Shown: positions 1-7,451 of the stretch, piece by piece
Layout: each line of letters starts with the position of its first letter
Position numbering within the stretch: the first letter of the stretch is position 1
Assembly: GCA_033722555.1 (NCBI GenBank)
Contig: JAWVYS010000055.1
Span: 1 to 17,802 of the forward strand
Direction of reading: 5' to 3'
From: Brumimicrobium sp033722555
GTDB lineage: Bacteria; Bacteroidota; Bacteroidia; Flavobacteriales_D; Crocinitomicaceae
DNA length: 17,802 nt
Made by a program: the position numbers and the translations under genes
The notes under the pieces: generated by a model
The model's input: the letters and a program-made list of their open reading frames with translations, nothing else
What the model was told of the DNA's origin: nothing
Databases searched by the model: none

Positions 1-485
1 GCAATGATATCTCTAGCCCCCTCGAGGGCTTCATCTGCTGAATTAACCTCTCCTTTGACAAATCTTTCTGCAGCCGCATAAACATTCTGATCATTCTGTG
101 TCATAATAATTTTCGCAAGCCCTTCAAGACCCTTTTTTCTCGCTTTGTCGGCCCGTGTTTCTCTTTTCTTTTTAAAAGGCAGATAAAGATCCTCGAGTAC
201 ATTCATATCGAAGCAAAGGCTAATTTTTTCCCGCAGCTCGCCGGTTAGCTTTCCCTGTTCTTCTATTGATTTTAAAATGGTATCCTGTCTTTTTACTATC
301 TGCTCATACTGTTGACCACTATCGTTTATCCCTGCGATCTCAACTTCGTCCAGTCCACCTGTGGTTTCCTTCCTGTATCTAGCGATGAATGGAATCGTTG
401 AACCCTCATTTAGTAAACTTAGCGTCTTTAAAACAATCTTTTCCGAAATTCCCGTTAGGTTGGAAACGTAGTTTTCTTTGGTCAT
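1..485 (-). CDS. tex: Tex-family RNA-binding transcriptional accessory protein, N-terminal part (runs off the window)
   Basis: The minus strand reads open from an ATG at 485 down to base 1 with no stop, giving about 161 residues of a longer protein. Its start reads MTKENYVSNLTGISEKIV, followed by a segment with STIPFIARYRKE and then ETTGGLDE. The stretch around residue 100 contains LEDLYLPFKKKRETRADKAR. These are hallmark N-terminal motifs of the Tex family, whose members are usually 700-800 residues with a YqgF-like domain, helix-hairpin-helix units and a C-terminal S1 RNA-binding domain; those lie outside the window. Tex is associated with transcription and RNA handling in the cytoplasm. 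It is divergently arranged with the CoA-transferase gene across only 37 bp, so its own promoter may lie inside that neighbour. I am sure of the family; the exact cellular role is not resolved here. Confidence 0.93.
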   Translation of the reverse strand, partial: MTKENYVSNLTGISEKIVLKTLSLLNEGSTIPFIARYRKETTGGLDEVEIAGINDSGQQYEQIVKRQDTILKSIEEQGKLTGELREKISLCFDMNVLEDLYLPFKKKRETRADKARKKGLEGLAKIIMTQNDQNVYAAAERFVKGEVNSADEALEGARDII

Positions 486-490
486 CTTCT

Positions 491-498
491 TATATTTG
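491..498 (+). promoter_or_regulatory. Candidate Bacteroidota -7 element (TATATTTG) for the CoA-transferase gene
   Basis: TATATTTG exactly fits the Bacteroidota -7 consensus TAnnTTTG and lies 24 nt upstream of the ATG at 523, in the 37-bp gap to tex. No TTG is found at the usual 17-23 nt spacing upstream. A TTTG at 477-480 sits only 10 nt away, inside the tex coding region. The call rests on the -7 element and its position. Confidence 0.4.
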
Positions 499-522
499 TA
501 AACAGGCCTTAAAAGTAAAAAA

Positions 523-1593
523 ATGAATCCTTTCGGCGACCTTAAAATTATAGACTTATCCACCGTGCTTGCGGGCCCGTCTGTTGGGTCATTTTTTGCA
601 GAACTCGGTGCCGACGTACTGAAAATAGAGCATCCTGTATTCAAAGATGTTACGAGGTCGTGGAAGCTTAAAACCGAAGACCCTGACTCTGAAATATCGG
701 CTTATTTCTCAAGCGTCAATTATCGCAAAAAATATCTTCAGCTTGATTTGAAGGATAAGAAAGATCATGCGGAACTGATGAAAATTGTGAAGGATGCAGA
801 TCTTGTCTTAATGAATTTCAAAAAAGGAGACCAGTCGAAACTAGGTATAACGGATGACCGGTTGAGAAAAATTAATAAATCGCTCATTATAGGTAAAATC
901 AGTGGATTCGGAATTAACAGTGATCGAGTTGCTTATGATTTAATCCTGCAGGCAGAATCCGGTTTTATGTCCATGAACGGTACACCTGAGAGCGGACCTG
1001 TTAAAATGCCGGTGGCAATCATAGATGTGATGGCTGCCCATCACCTGAAAGAAGGACTGTTAATTGAACTGTATGAAAGAAAGAATAATACGCAATATTT
1101 GGGAAGAACCGTTTCTGTATCACTTTACGATGCTGCCGTTTCCTCACTCATAAATCAGGCCTCCAATTATCTGATGGCGGGTCATGTTGCGAGCAGAATT
1201 GGCTCGCTTCATCCAAATATTGCGCCTTATGGTGAAATATTCACTGCAAAGGACGGTGTACGCATTACTTTCGCAATAGGAAGTGACAGACATTTTCAGA
1301 TACTTTGCGGTTATTTAAACATTCAAGATATTTATTCGGATGATCGATTCAAAACTGTTCAGAAACGTGTAGAACACCGTTTTGAACTTGAGCAAATCAT
1401 ACAAAGGGAGGTACAGAAGCGAAATGCGAAAGATATTATTAGCTACATGCATTCACAGTACGTACCTGTTGCTGAACTCAAAAATATCCGCGAAGTATTT
1501 GAAACACCTGAAGGCCAAAAGCTGATCCGTGAGGAAAAAATAGATGGAGTTAATACCCGACGGATAACATCGGTAGCATTCAGAACAGAATGA
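523..1593 (+). CDS. CaiB/BaiF-type (family III) CoA-transferase
   Basis: A 356-residue cytoplasmic protein. The N-terminus has the family's GDLKIIDLSTVLAGP and the ELGADVLKIEHP motif (about residues 27-38), typical of the CoA-binding Rossmann part of family III CoA-transferases. The segment YDLILQAESGFMSMNG (138-153) and the Asp in AIIDVMAAH (Asp168, aligning with the catalytic Asp169 of formyl-CoA transferase) support a true transferase rather than only the racemase branch. These enzymes move CoA between acyl-CoA and a free carboxylic acid through an aspartyl-CoA thioester. The length is on the short side (family members are often 380-430). The substrate cannot be told; alpha-methylacyl-CoA racemase is the main alternative. 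It starts at an ATG with an A-rich leader. Its TGA directly abuts the stop codon of the opposite-strand gene. Confidence 0.9.
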   Translation: MNPFGDLKIIDLSTVLAGPSVGSFFAELGADVLKIEHPVFKDVTRSWKLKTEDPDSEISAYFSSVNYRKKYLQLDLKDKKDHAELMKIVKDADLVLMNFKKGDQSKLGITDDRLRKINKSLIIGKISGFGINSDRVAYDLILQAESGFMSMNGTPESGPVKMPVAIIDVMAAHHLKEGLLIELYERKNNTQYLGRTVSVSLYDAAVSSLINQASNYLMAGHVASRIGSLHPNIAPYGEIFTAKDGVRITFAIGSDRHFQILCGYLNIQDIYSDDRFKTVQKRVEHRFELEQIIQREVQKRNAKDIISYMHSQYVPVAELKNIREVFETPEGQKLIREEKIDGVNTRRITSVAFRTE

Positions 1594-2154
1594 TCAGTCC
1601 TTGTTTCTAAGATACTGGTTGATTCGTTTTGTGATCACACCGAACAATAAACGTGCGTCTTTTTCTTCCAATTTTCTACCGAAAGAATAATGCTTACCCA
1701 TGTATTCGAAATGAATTCTGTTAGACCCCCTCACCCATGGTGAACGATCGTAAATATTCTGCAAAGAATTATCTTTCAAAGATAGCACACTGAATTTAGT
1801 GATATTTTCCAGAAAAAACTGTCGAGCCTGACCGTAATTACTGGTGGCAGTTTTTAATCGGAGGGCCGTTTTATCTATTTTAATAAATTCTCTTCCGAAG
1901 AACAGATACAGTAAGGTCCTGAAAACCTTTACCGCAAAATAGACCCAAAAGGACATGAAAATAATGAGTACGATTTTCTCCTTTTCGGAATAATCATAAA
2001 AAAATTGAGTAAACACATAAGCTCCTATAGCCAACCATGCTAGCGACCAGATGAGGATAAGGTATTTTTTATTACCGATATTGGGAGGATAGATCACGAA
2101 AGTAACGTATTCTTTATGATCCACAAAACTGATTCTCTCACCAATCCATTTCAT
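1594..2154 (-). CDS. Small membrane protein with two transmembrane helices and a possible PH-like C-terminal domain
   Basis: 186 residues, function not recognised. Residues about 31-52 and 60-87 form two hydrophobic helices joined by a short charged loop (YSEKEK). The remaining about 100 residues are soluble and read as alternating strands (GREFIKIDKTALRLKT, then NRIHFEYMGKHYSFGR) ending in a helix (DARLLFGVITKRINQYL). Two helices followed by this pattern resembles bacterial PH-domain (YdbS/bPH-like) membrane proteins; this is an inference from architecture only. It lies 60 bp downstream of hemF on the same strand but has its own -7 element right before its ATG. Its TGA stop abuts the stop of the convergent CoA-transferase gene with no intervening base, so no separate terminator is possible between them. 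Confidence 0.75.
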   Translation of the reverse strand: MKWIGERISFVDHKEYVTFVIYPPNIGNKKYLILIWSLAWLAIGAYVFTQFFYDYSEKEKIVLIIFMSFWVYFAVKVFRTLLYLFFGREFIKIDKTALRLKTATSNYGQARQFFLENITKFSVLSLKDNSLQNIYDRSPWVRGSNRIHFEYMGKHYSFGRKLEEKDARLLFGVITKRINQYLRNKD

Positions 2155-2158
2155 GCGG

Positions 2159-2166
2159 CAAAGATA
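2159..2166 (-). promoter_or_regulatory. Candidate -7 element TATCTTTG four bases before the ATG (likely leaderless mRNA)
   Basis: On the minus strand TATCTTTG is followed by CCGC and then the ATG at 2154. This fits TAnnTTTG. Since transcription in Bacteroidota normally starts a few bases after this element, the transcript would begin at or next to the start codon. guaA shows the same arrangement. No good -33 TTG is visible at 17-23 nt. Confidence 0.45.
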
Positions 2167-2214
2167 AATTTTAATTGAAGATTATAGTTTCTTAAAAGCA
2201 AATAAACGTATAAG

Positions 2215-3117
2215 CTATAATTCTATCCAGTTAACGCCTTTCTTAAGGTATAATAGGGTATTAGCTTCTTTGGAGTCCTCGGCTACTTTAAAATCATAAT
2301 ACCAGGAAGCATTCGTTGGTAAACTCATCAAAATTGATTCAATTCTCCCTCCCGTTTTCAAACCGAACTGAGTTCCTTTGTCATGAACCAAATTGAATTC
2401 CACATAACGACCCCGTCGGATATTTCTCCACCGCATATTCTCCTCCGAATAAGGATGGTTAAGGTTTTTGACAACCTGATATTTATATAATTCAGGAAAA
2501 ATTCTACCAAGATCAACTGCAAACTCCACTAATTCCGATTTAGAAACTCCTGATTTATCAGTAAGATGGTCATAAAAAATCCCTCCAACCCCTCTTGTTT
2601 CCTCGCGATGAGGTAAAAAGAAATAATCATCTGCCCATTCCTTAAACTTCGAATAAAAACCAGTGTGGTATCGGTCACAGATCTTTTTAAGTTCTCTATG
2701 AAACGCACCGGCAAGTTCAGTGTTCACATAATGCGGGGTCATATCTATCCCTCCTCCAAACCAGTAATTACCGTTATCCATTTCAAAATACCGAATATTC
2801 ATATGCATGATAGGAATAAACGGATGATGAGGATGCAGAACTATGGATACGCCCGTCGCAAGAAACTCATTGCCGTCGAGGTTGAGTTGTTTTTTCATCA
2901 GTTCGGATACCGGGCCATGGACAGCCGAAAAATTCACACCTCCCTTTTCAAAGATTTTTCCTTCCGTTATAATTCTTGTGCGTCCTCCGCCACCTTCCTG
3001 CCTTTCCCAGGGATCTTCATGAAACTTAGCCTTACCATCCAGATCTTCAAGACGGGAACATATATAATCCTGAACTTCTTTAAATCGATCAATTATGACT
3101 TCTTTAGTTGGCTCCAA
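2215..3117 (-). CDS. hemF: Oxygen-dependent coproporphyrinogen III oxidase
   Basis: A 300-residue cytoplasmic enzyme that oxidatively decarboxylates coproporphyrinogen III to protoporphyrinogen IX with O2, a late step of heme synthesis. Diagnostic features are WERQEGGGGRTRII (37-50), a His-rich SIVLHPHHPFIPIMHMN (91-107), WFGGGIDMTPHY (119-130), the signature region 159-183 containing PHREETRGVGGIF, and GRIESILMSLP (257-267). The signature's usual WC is WA here, a minor departure. The length is typical. The only in-frame start that keeps the conserved N-terminus is a TTG at 3117 (next Met is residue 74). This start overlaps the end of the upstream LysM gene by 14 bp, suggesting translational coupling in a guaA-lysM-hemF unit. 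Its presence suggests an aerobic or microaerobic lifestyle. Confidence 0.96.
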   Translation of the reverse strand: MEPTKEVIIDRFKEVQDYICSRLEDLDGKAKFHEDPWERQEGGGGRTRIITEGKIFEKGGVNFSAVHGPVSELMKKQLNLDGNEFLATGVSIVLHPHHPFIPIMHMNIRYFEMDNGNYWFGGGIDMTPHYVNTELAGAFHRELKKICDRYHTGFYSKFKEWADDYFFLPHREETRGVGGIFYDHLTDKSGVSKSELVEFAVDLGRIFPELYKYQVVKNLNHPYSEENMRWRNIRRGRYVEFNLVHDKGTQFGLKTGGRIESILMSLPTNASWYYDFKVAEDSKEANTLLYLKKGVNWIEL

Positions 3118-4960
3118 AATAACTTTTCATTTTTATCAGATCAAGCAAGTGAATTTCAAAATCTTCCTGTTTGCAAATAAAGGCTGTGCCGTTTTCTTTC
3201 CCGTGAGTGGGTCCAAGATTATTCATTGAAAAATAATTAATTATACCTTCATTCCTTTCTAAATCCGGTAGTAATCTCGCTCCCTGGGAAAGTACGACAT
3301 CAAACCCATGGAAAGAATACTTCGACGGATAAGCACCGTAGCGATCATTGTAATTCTTTATGAACTGAACCGTCGTATCCGAATCGTAATTTACGTAATT
3401 GGCAGAAGCATAATGAAGTTGAAAACGATTCCTGTAATAGTTGTTAAGGGAAGAAATATCCGCCCATTCCTTCGTTCCCACTACAATAACATTCGCCTTT
3501 CCATAAGTACTGGAAATATTCTTTGCTGCGTTAAGTGCATTAATGAACTGCATCACCTTCTGAGTATTCTCGGAAAGACAAACAAAAATAGTGGTTCCAT
3601 CAACATCTATTTTCGCTGCAAAGTCTCTGCCTGACGAACTACCTAATGAAGTAGCCTGAATGATATTCGATTTGTTGGCAGGTGATAAACTTTCCTGATA
3701 AATTCCCCGGAAATATTCCATTCTGTCCTTCACAGCCTGATTTTCATCTTCGATGAAATATATTTTATCCGTCGAATGATGCTCCGCAAGGTATTTAGCC
3801 ATCCCACCGATAAGTGTTAGATCTGACGGTACAAGCGATGTAACATACGGATTATCCTTGAGTACCATAGTCGGCGCAGAGGTCGGAATAACAAGTTCAA
3901 CCTTGTTCTTTCCACACCATGATGCAGCTTCCTCCACAAGTTTAGGGAAAAACGGACCGATTACCATGTCAACATCCCGGAAAAGCTCCTGGGCGAAAAC
4001 TGATTTCAGATTCTCCATATCTCCTCTGGTATCCACCATATGGACCTCAGCACTGAGTCCCAATTTCTCCAGGGAATCAAGTGCCATTTGAGCACCCATC
4101 AAAAAATCCACCGCCACATCTGTCACATAATCGAGACGTGTGTTTTCATCCAGTAAACCTGAATAAACCTTTGCATTTGACTCAAGTTTCAAAGGAAGCA
4201 GAATAGCTATCTTGTATTTATCCTTTCTGACAAGAGGTTTAATCCTGAGAGAATCTGAAAGGGAATCCGTTTTAGTGAGTTTACGGACTTCAACCCTTTC
4301 AATACGTTCTTTTTTCAAAGGAATAATCAGTTCCTGCCCGGGCTTTATTTTATCGTTTTTGATATCATTGAGTTCTGTGAGTTCTTCCACCGGCACCATA
4401 AAACGTCTCGAAATAGAATATAAGGTTTCCTTTTTCTGTACCGTGTAGCGTATTGAACTGTCTTTAAAATCCACCTGAAAATGAACTTTCGGGCTCTCTT
4501 TGGTTTGTTCGGCCACCTGATCTTCAGTTAAATGTGCATCAGCACCATGAGAATCAGAGGGAATAATCAGATTTTGTCCGATTTGCAAACCGTTCTCGAC
4601 TCCTGGATTAGCCCGAATCAATTCCTCAACAGTCAGATCGTACTGCCTGGAAATTCCGAAAAGGGTTTCTTTGGGTTTAACCTCATGAGTTTGAGGGGCA
4701 GTATTTGCCGACACAGGCGTTTCATCCGTTGGGATGTAAAGCTTTTGTCCCACCAGAAGTCCCTTTTCAACTCCGGGGTTCTCTTCAATAATAGCTTCTA
4801 TGGATGTATTGTATTGTTGTTTCAACCCGTATAAGGTATTACCTTGCTCCACGAGATGAATCTTGTAGATTCTGTTACCCCTAATCTCCTGACCAATCTC
4901 CTGCGACAACAGAATTCCAGAGTTCAATAATATCAATATAATATTTAACAGTATTTTCAT
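3104..4960 (-). CDS. Exported protein with three LysM repeats and a periplasmic-binding-protein (type I) fold domain
   Basis: About 618 residues. A short signal peptide (MKILLNIILILLNSGILLSQ) is followed by three LysM peptidoglycan-binding repeats (about residues 33-79, 93-137 and 172-217 of the longer reading), each with the VxxxETLxxIxxxY...NPGVExGLxxGQxLxIP type pattern. A Ser/Thr- and Lys-rich linker leads to a domain from about 250 to the end starting YKIAILLPLKL, with VDMVIGPFFPKLVEEAA, typical of branched-chain amino-acid receptor-like (PBP type I) folds. It probably sits at the cell wall in the periplasm. A ligand is unknown. The same fold occurs in LpoA, an activator of a peptidoglycan synthase, so a wall-synthesis role is possible but inferred. 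I prefer the ATG at 4960 because it overlaps the guaA stop as ATGA and gives a clean signal peptide; an ATG two codons earlier (4966) is the alternative. Confidence 0.85.
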   Translation of the reverse strand: MKILLNIILILLNSGILLSQEIGQEIRGNRIYKIHLVEQGNTLYGLKQQYNTSIEAIIEENPGVEKGLLVGQKLYIPTDETPVSANTAPQTHEVKPKETLFGISRQYDLTVEELIRANPGVENGLQIGQNLIIPSDSHGADAHLTEDQVAEQTKESPKVHFQVDFKDSSIRYTVQKKETLYSISRRFMVPVEELTELNDIKNDKIKPGQELIIPLKKERIERVEVRKLTKTDSLSDSLRIKPLVRKDKYKIAILLPLKLESNAKVYSGLLDENTRLDYVTDVAVDFLMGAQMALDSLEKLGLSAEVHMVDTRGDMENLKSVFAQELFRDVDMVIGPFFPKLVEEAASWCGKNKVELVIPTSAPTMVLKDNPYVTSLVPSDLTLIGGMAKYLAEHHSTDKIYFIEDENQAVKDRMEYFRGIYQESLSPANKSNIIQATSLGSSSGRDFAAKIDVDGTTIFVCLSENTQKVMQFINALNAAKNISSTYGKANVIVVGTKEWADISSLNNYYRNRFQLHYASANYVNYDSDTTVQFIKNYNDRYGAYPSKYSFHGFDVVLSQGARLLPDLERNEGIINYFSMNNLGPTHGKENGTAFICKQEDFEIHLLDLIKMKSYFGAN

Positions 4961-6489
4961 TCCCATTCAATTGTTGCAGGTGGCTTAGAACTTATATCGT
5001 ATGTAACCCGATTGATTCCTTTCACCTGATTGATTATTTTATTTGAAATTTTTCCCAGAACTTCATACGGAAGGTGACACCAGTCAGCCGTCATACCATC
5101 TGTTGAAGTCACTGCCCTTAACGCAACGGCATTTTCATAGGTTCTTTCATCACCCATCACGCCGACAGAGTTTACGGGTAGAAAAATAGCTCCGGCCTGC
5201 CACACTTCGTCATACAGTCCGGCTTCTTTCAATCCGTTAATGAATACGGCATCCACTTCCTGAAGAATAGCTACCTTCTCGGGAGTAACTTCACCAAGAA
5301 TGCGAATTCCCAGTCCAGGCCCCGGAAAAGGATGTCTTGCGAGAATGGAAGTTGGTAAACCTATAGACTTACCCACTCTTCTCACCTCATCCTTAAAAAG
5401 AAGCTTTAAAGGTTCAACAACCTTTAATTTCATGAAATCGGGTAATCCTCCAACGTTGTGATGGGACTTTATGGTCTGAGAGGGTCCACCCGAAACGCTA
5501 ACCGACTCTATCACATCGGGATAAATAGTCCCTTGAGCAAGCCACTTGGCGTTATCAACTTTTTTGGATTCCTCATCAAATACATCTATAAAAACCTTGC
5601 CGATTGCCTTTCTTTTAAGTTCAGGGTCCGTAATTCCCTTCAAAGCCGAATAGAATTGCTGAGAAGCATCTACACCCTTCACATTCAGTCCTAAATCCTT
5701 ATAACTTTCCAAAACCTCAGAAAATTCATTTTTTCTTAAAAGGCCGTTATTTACGAATATACAATTTAATTTATCTCCGATTGCCTGATGCAAAAGCATA
5801 GCAGCAACTGAAGAATCAACCCCACCTGACAATCCGAGTATTACGCGGTCTGTACCGATCTGTTGTTTGAGTTGAGTCACAGTTGAATCAACGAAAGCAT
5901 CAGGAGTCCAATCCTGGGCACAACCGGCAATATTCACAACAAAATTCTCGATGATTTTTTTCCCATCAAGGGAATGATAAACTTCGGGATGAAACTGAAT
6001 TCCGTAGGTAGTTTCATTTTTAACCTTGAATCCTGCAAAATCAACATCTTCCGTACTGGCTATTTTATCAAAATCATCCGGAAGTCTGTTGATAGTATCT
6101 CCGTGAGACATCCAGACCTGAGATCCGCGATTCACACCCGTCAGTAATTCATTTTTACCATCAACGAAAGATAGGTTTGCCCTACCGTATTCTCTGGTAT
6201 TCGAAGCAGTTACCTCTCCACCAAAATTGTGAGCCAGAAACTGAGCCCCAAAACAAACACCTAACAAGGGCAATTTTCCTTTAATACTTTCAAGATTCGG
6301 CCGAGGAGCACCTTCATCACGAACCGAAAAAGGACTGCCTGAAAGGATAACACCCTGTATATTTTCAGTGATTTCAGGACATTTATTCCACGGATGAATT
6401 TCACTGTACACATTGAGCTCCCGAACCCTCCTCGCAATTAACTGCGTATATTGAGAACCAAAATCAAGAATTAATATCATTTTTTGCAT
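4957..6489 (-). CDS. guaA: GMP synthase (glutamine-hydrolysing)
   Basis: 510 residues, full length. It converts XMP to GMP using ATP and glutamine in the cytoplasm. The N-terminal class I glutamine amidotransferase has ILDFGSQYTQLIARRVRE, the nucleophile Cys79 in LGVCFGAQ, and His167/Glu169 in QFHPEV. The ATP-pyrophosphatase domain has the PP-loop LSGGVDSS (220-227). The C-terminal dimerisation domain contains RHPFPGPGLGIRILGE and ends with YDISSKPPATIEWE, the standard GuaA terminus. All catalytic residues are present. The ATG at 6489 (MQKMILILDF) is kept because it lies four bases after a TATCTTTG element; an ATG three codons in would also encode a normal protein. The stop overlaps the start of the LysM gene. 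Confidence 0.98.
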   Translation of the reverse strand: MQKMILILDFGSQYTQLIARRVRELNVYSEIHPWNKCPEITENIQGVILSGSPFSVRDEGAPRPNLESIKGKLPLLGVCFGAQFLAHNFGGEVTASNTREYGRANLSFVDGKNELLTGVNRGSQVWMSHGDTINRLPDDFDKIASTEDVDFAGFKVKNETTYGIQFHPEVYHSLDGKKIIENFVVNIAGCAQDWTPDAFVDSTVTQLKQQIGTDRVILGLSGGVDSSVAAMLLHQAIGDKLNCIFVNNGLLRKNEFSEVLESYKDLGLNVKGVDASQQFYSALKGITDPELKRKAIGKVFIDVFDEESKKVDNAKWLAQGTIYPDVIESVSVSGGPSQTIKSHHNVGGLPDFMKLKVVEPLKLLFKDEVRRVGKSIGLPTSILARHPFPGPGLGIRILGEVTPEKVAILQEVDAVFINGLKEAGLYDEVWQAGAIFLPVNSVGVMGDERTYENAVALRAVTSTDGMTADWCHLPYEVLGKISNKIINQVKGINRVTYDISSKPPATIEWE

Positions 6490-6493
6490 TCTG

Positions 6494-6501
6494 CAAAGAT
6501 A
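6494..6501 (-). promoter_or_regulatory. Candidate -7 element TATCTTTG four bases before the guaA ATG
   Basis: On the minus strand TATCTTTG is followed by CAGA and the ATG at 6489. It fits TAnnTTTG and has the same octamer, the same following C and the same 4-base spacing as the element before the membrane-protein gene at 2154. This would give a leaderless guaA mRNA. A TTTG lies 10 nt upstream (6512-6515), closer than the normal -33 spacing. Confidence 0.45.
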
Positions 6502-6553
6502 ATAAACCGTTCAAAGGAAAATGAAGCGGGAATAAAAATAGTAAGGCAAAATA

Positions 6554-7339
6554 TTAGTAAGAGTTAAACTGCGTCAACCAGTTTTTTAAATTTTCATCAT
6601 AGGTTTTACCATAAAACTCATTGAGATATCCTTTCACTTCGACAAATTTCAGTTCATCATCCTTATTACTGTATTCATCAAGAATCACCTTAACCTCTTT
6701 TTTAAGGTTCTCGTAATCCGGAAACAACGGTTCAAATGTTGTGATAAGGGTGTTTTCCTTTGTTTCTTCATTTCTATAGTAAAGGGTCATTTTTGTATTG
6801 AAAGGATTTATCTTTTTCCCGTCTATTGTGAAAAGATCATTTTCATCAATAATTAGTTTATTTCCGTCACTGGGCAGTTTTTTAGCTATTTTTTCATTTC
6901 GGTAAAGGTAGCTGAGGAAAAAGAATTTCTCTTTATTCTGAGGAAAATTAGACTCACTAACGGGTAGTTCAAGCTTGTGAAGAATAAGGTATTTTCCGTC
7001 GAAATGATTTTTGAGATCCAGTTCATTAATGAGCGCCGCAGATCGCGATGATATGTTATTTACTGCCGGAACTAAATTGGTTTTTTGAGATTTTGAAGGC
7101 GGAACCAGCACAAATCTGCCCTTGAGTTTTGAAATTACAGCTGCCCTGGAATTATCGGATTCAAATTTTAGCGGTGTATTTGCCTGAAAAACATCTCCGG
7201 TTGACATTGCCTTACCAGAATTTTTGTAAAGAATTTTACCTGTAACCTTAATGACTTTGTATTCATCCACAAGCGCATCTGCGGAAGTAAAGACCAATAG
7301 TAACGTAACCGCAATAAAAAGTAGTAAGTTCTTATTCAT
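6554..7339 (-). CDS. Secreted or periplasmic protein of unknown function, weakly FecR-like N-terminal region
   Basis: 261 residues. Residues 1-22 (MNKNLLLFIAVTLLLVFTSADA) form a clear signal peptide with an Ala-x-Ala cleavage site and no lipobox Cys. The segment after it (about 25-78) with VIKVTGKILYKNSG, a GDVF turn and ESDNSRAAVISKLKG resembles the beta-rich perturbation seen in FecR-like or surface-exposed beta-sandwich proteins. That similarity is a weak impression. The rest is Lys/Asp/Asn-rich, with strands such as LYYRNEETKENTLITTFEP and a helical C-terminus (LKKEVKVILDEY, then YGKTYDENLKNWLTQF). No enzyme motif is seen. It lies between purC and guaA on the same strand but has its own well-formed promoter, so it is probably expressed independently. 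Likely lineage-restricted. Confidence 0.78.
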   Translation of the reverse strand: MNKNLLLFIAVTLLLVFTSADALVDEYKVIKVTGKILYKNSGKAMSTGDVFQANTPLKFESDNSRAAVISKLKGRFVLVPPSKSQKTNLVPAVNNISSRSAALINELDLKNHFDGKYLILHKLELPVSESNFPQNKEKFFFLSYLYRNEKIAKKLPSDGNKLIIDENDLFTIDGKKINPFNTKMTLYYRNEETKENTLITTFEPLFPDYENLKKEVKVILDEYSNKDDELKFVEVKGYLNEFYGKTYDENLKNWLTQFNSY

Positions 7340-7364
7340 AACAAAATAGTTTAATTGGTATTAT

Positions 7365-7396
7365 CAAAAATAATGCATCTCAAAGACTATACCAAA
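7365..7396 (-). promoter_or_regulatory. Bacteroidota-type promoter (TTTG-N20-TATTTTTG) for the secreted-protein gene
   Basis: On the minus strand a -33 TTTG (complement of 7393-7396) and a -7 TATTTTTG (complement of 7365-7372) are separated by exactly 20 nt. This matches the known Bacteroidota pattern TTTG-N19/21-TAnnTTTG. The element ends 25 nt before the ATG at 7339. It is the best complete promoter in the window. Confidence 0.6.
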
Positions 7397-7451
7397 TAAT
7401 TGAATCAAGAGAACAAAAGTGATCTGGAACAACTGATTTAAAGCACACTAT

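Noticed and set aside
2665..3180. 171-codon open frame on the plus strand opposite hemF
   Set aside because: It is antisense to a fully conserved enzyme, has no recognisable domain, and its composition follows from the hemF codons.
6490..6553. Purine riboswitch or attenuator before guaA
   Set aside because: The 64-bp gap lacks conserved aptamer features, and the -7 element so close to the ATG leaves no room for a leader.
7340..7451. Possible terminator between purC and the secreted-protein gene
   Set aside because: No stem longer than a few base pairs and no T-run was found; only the promoter of the downstream gene is supported.
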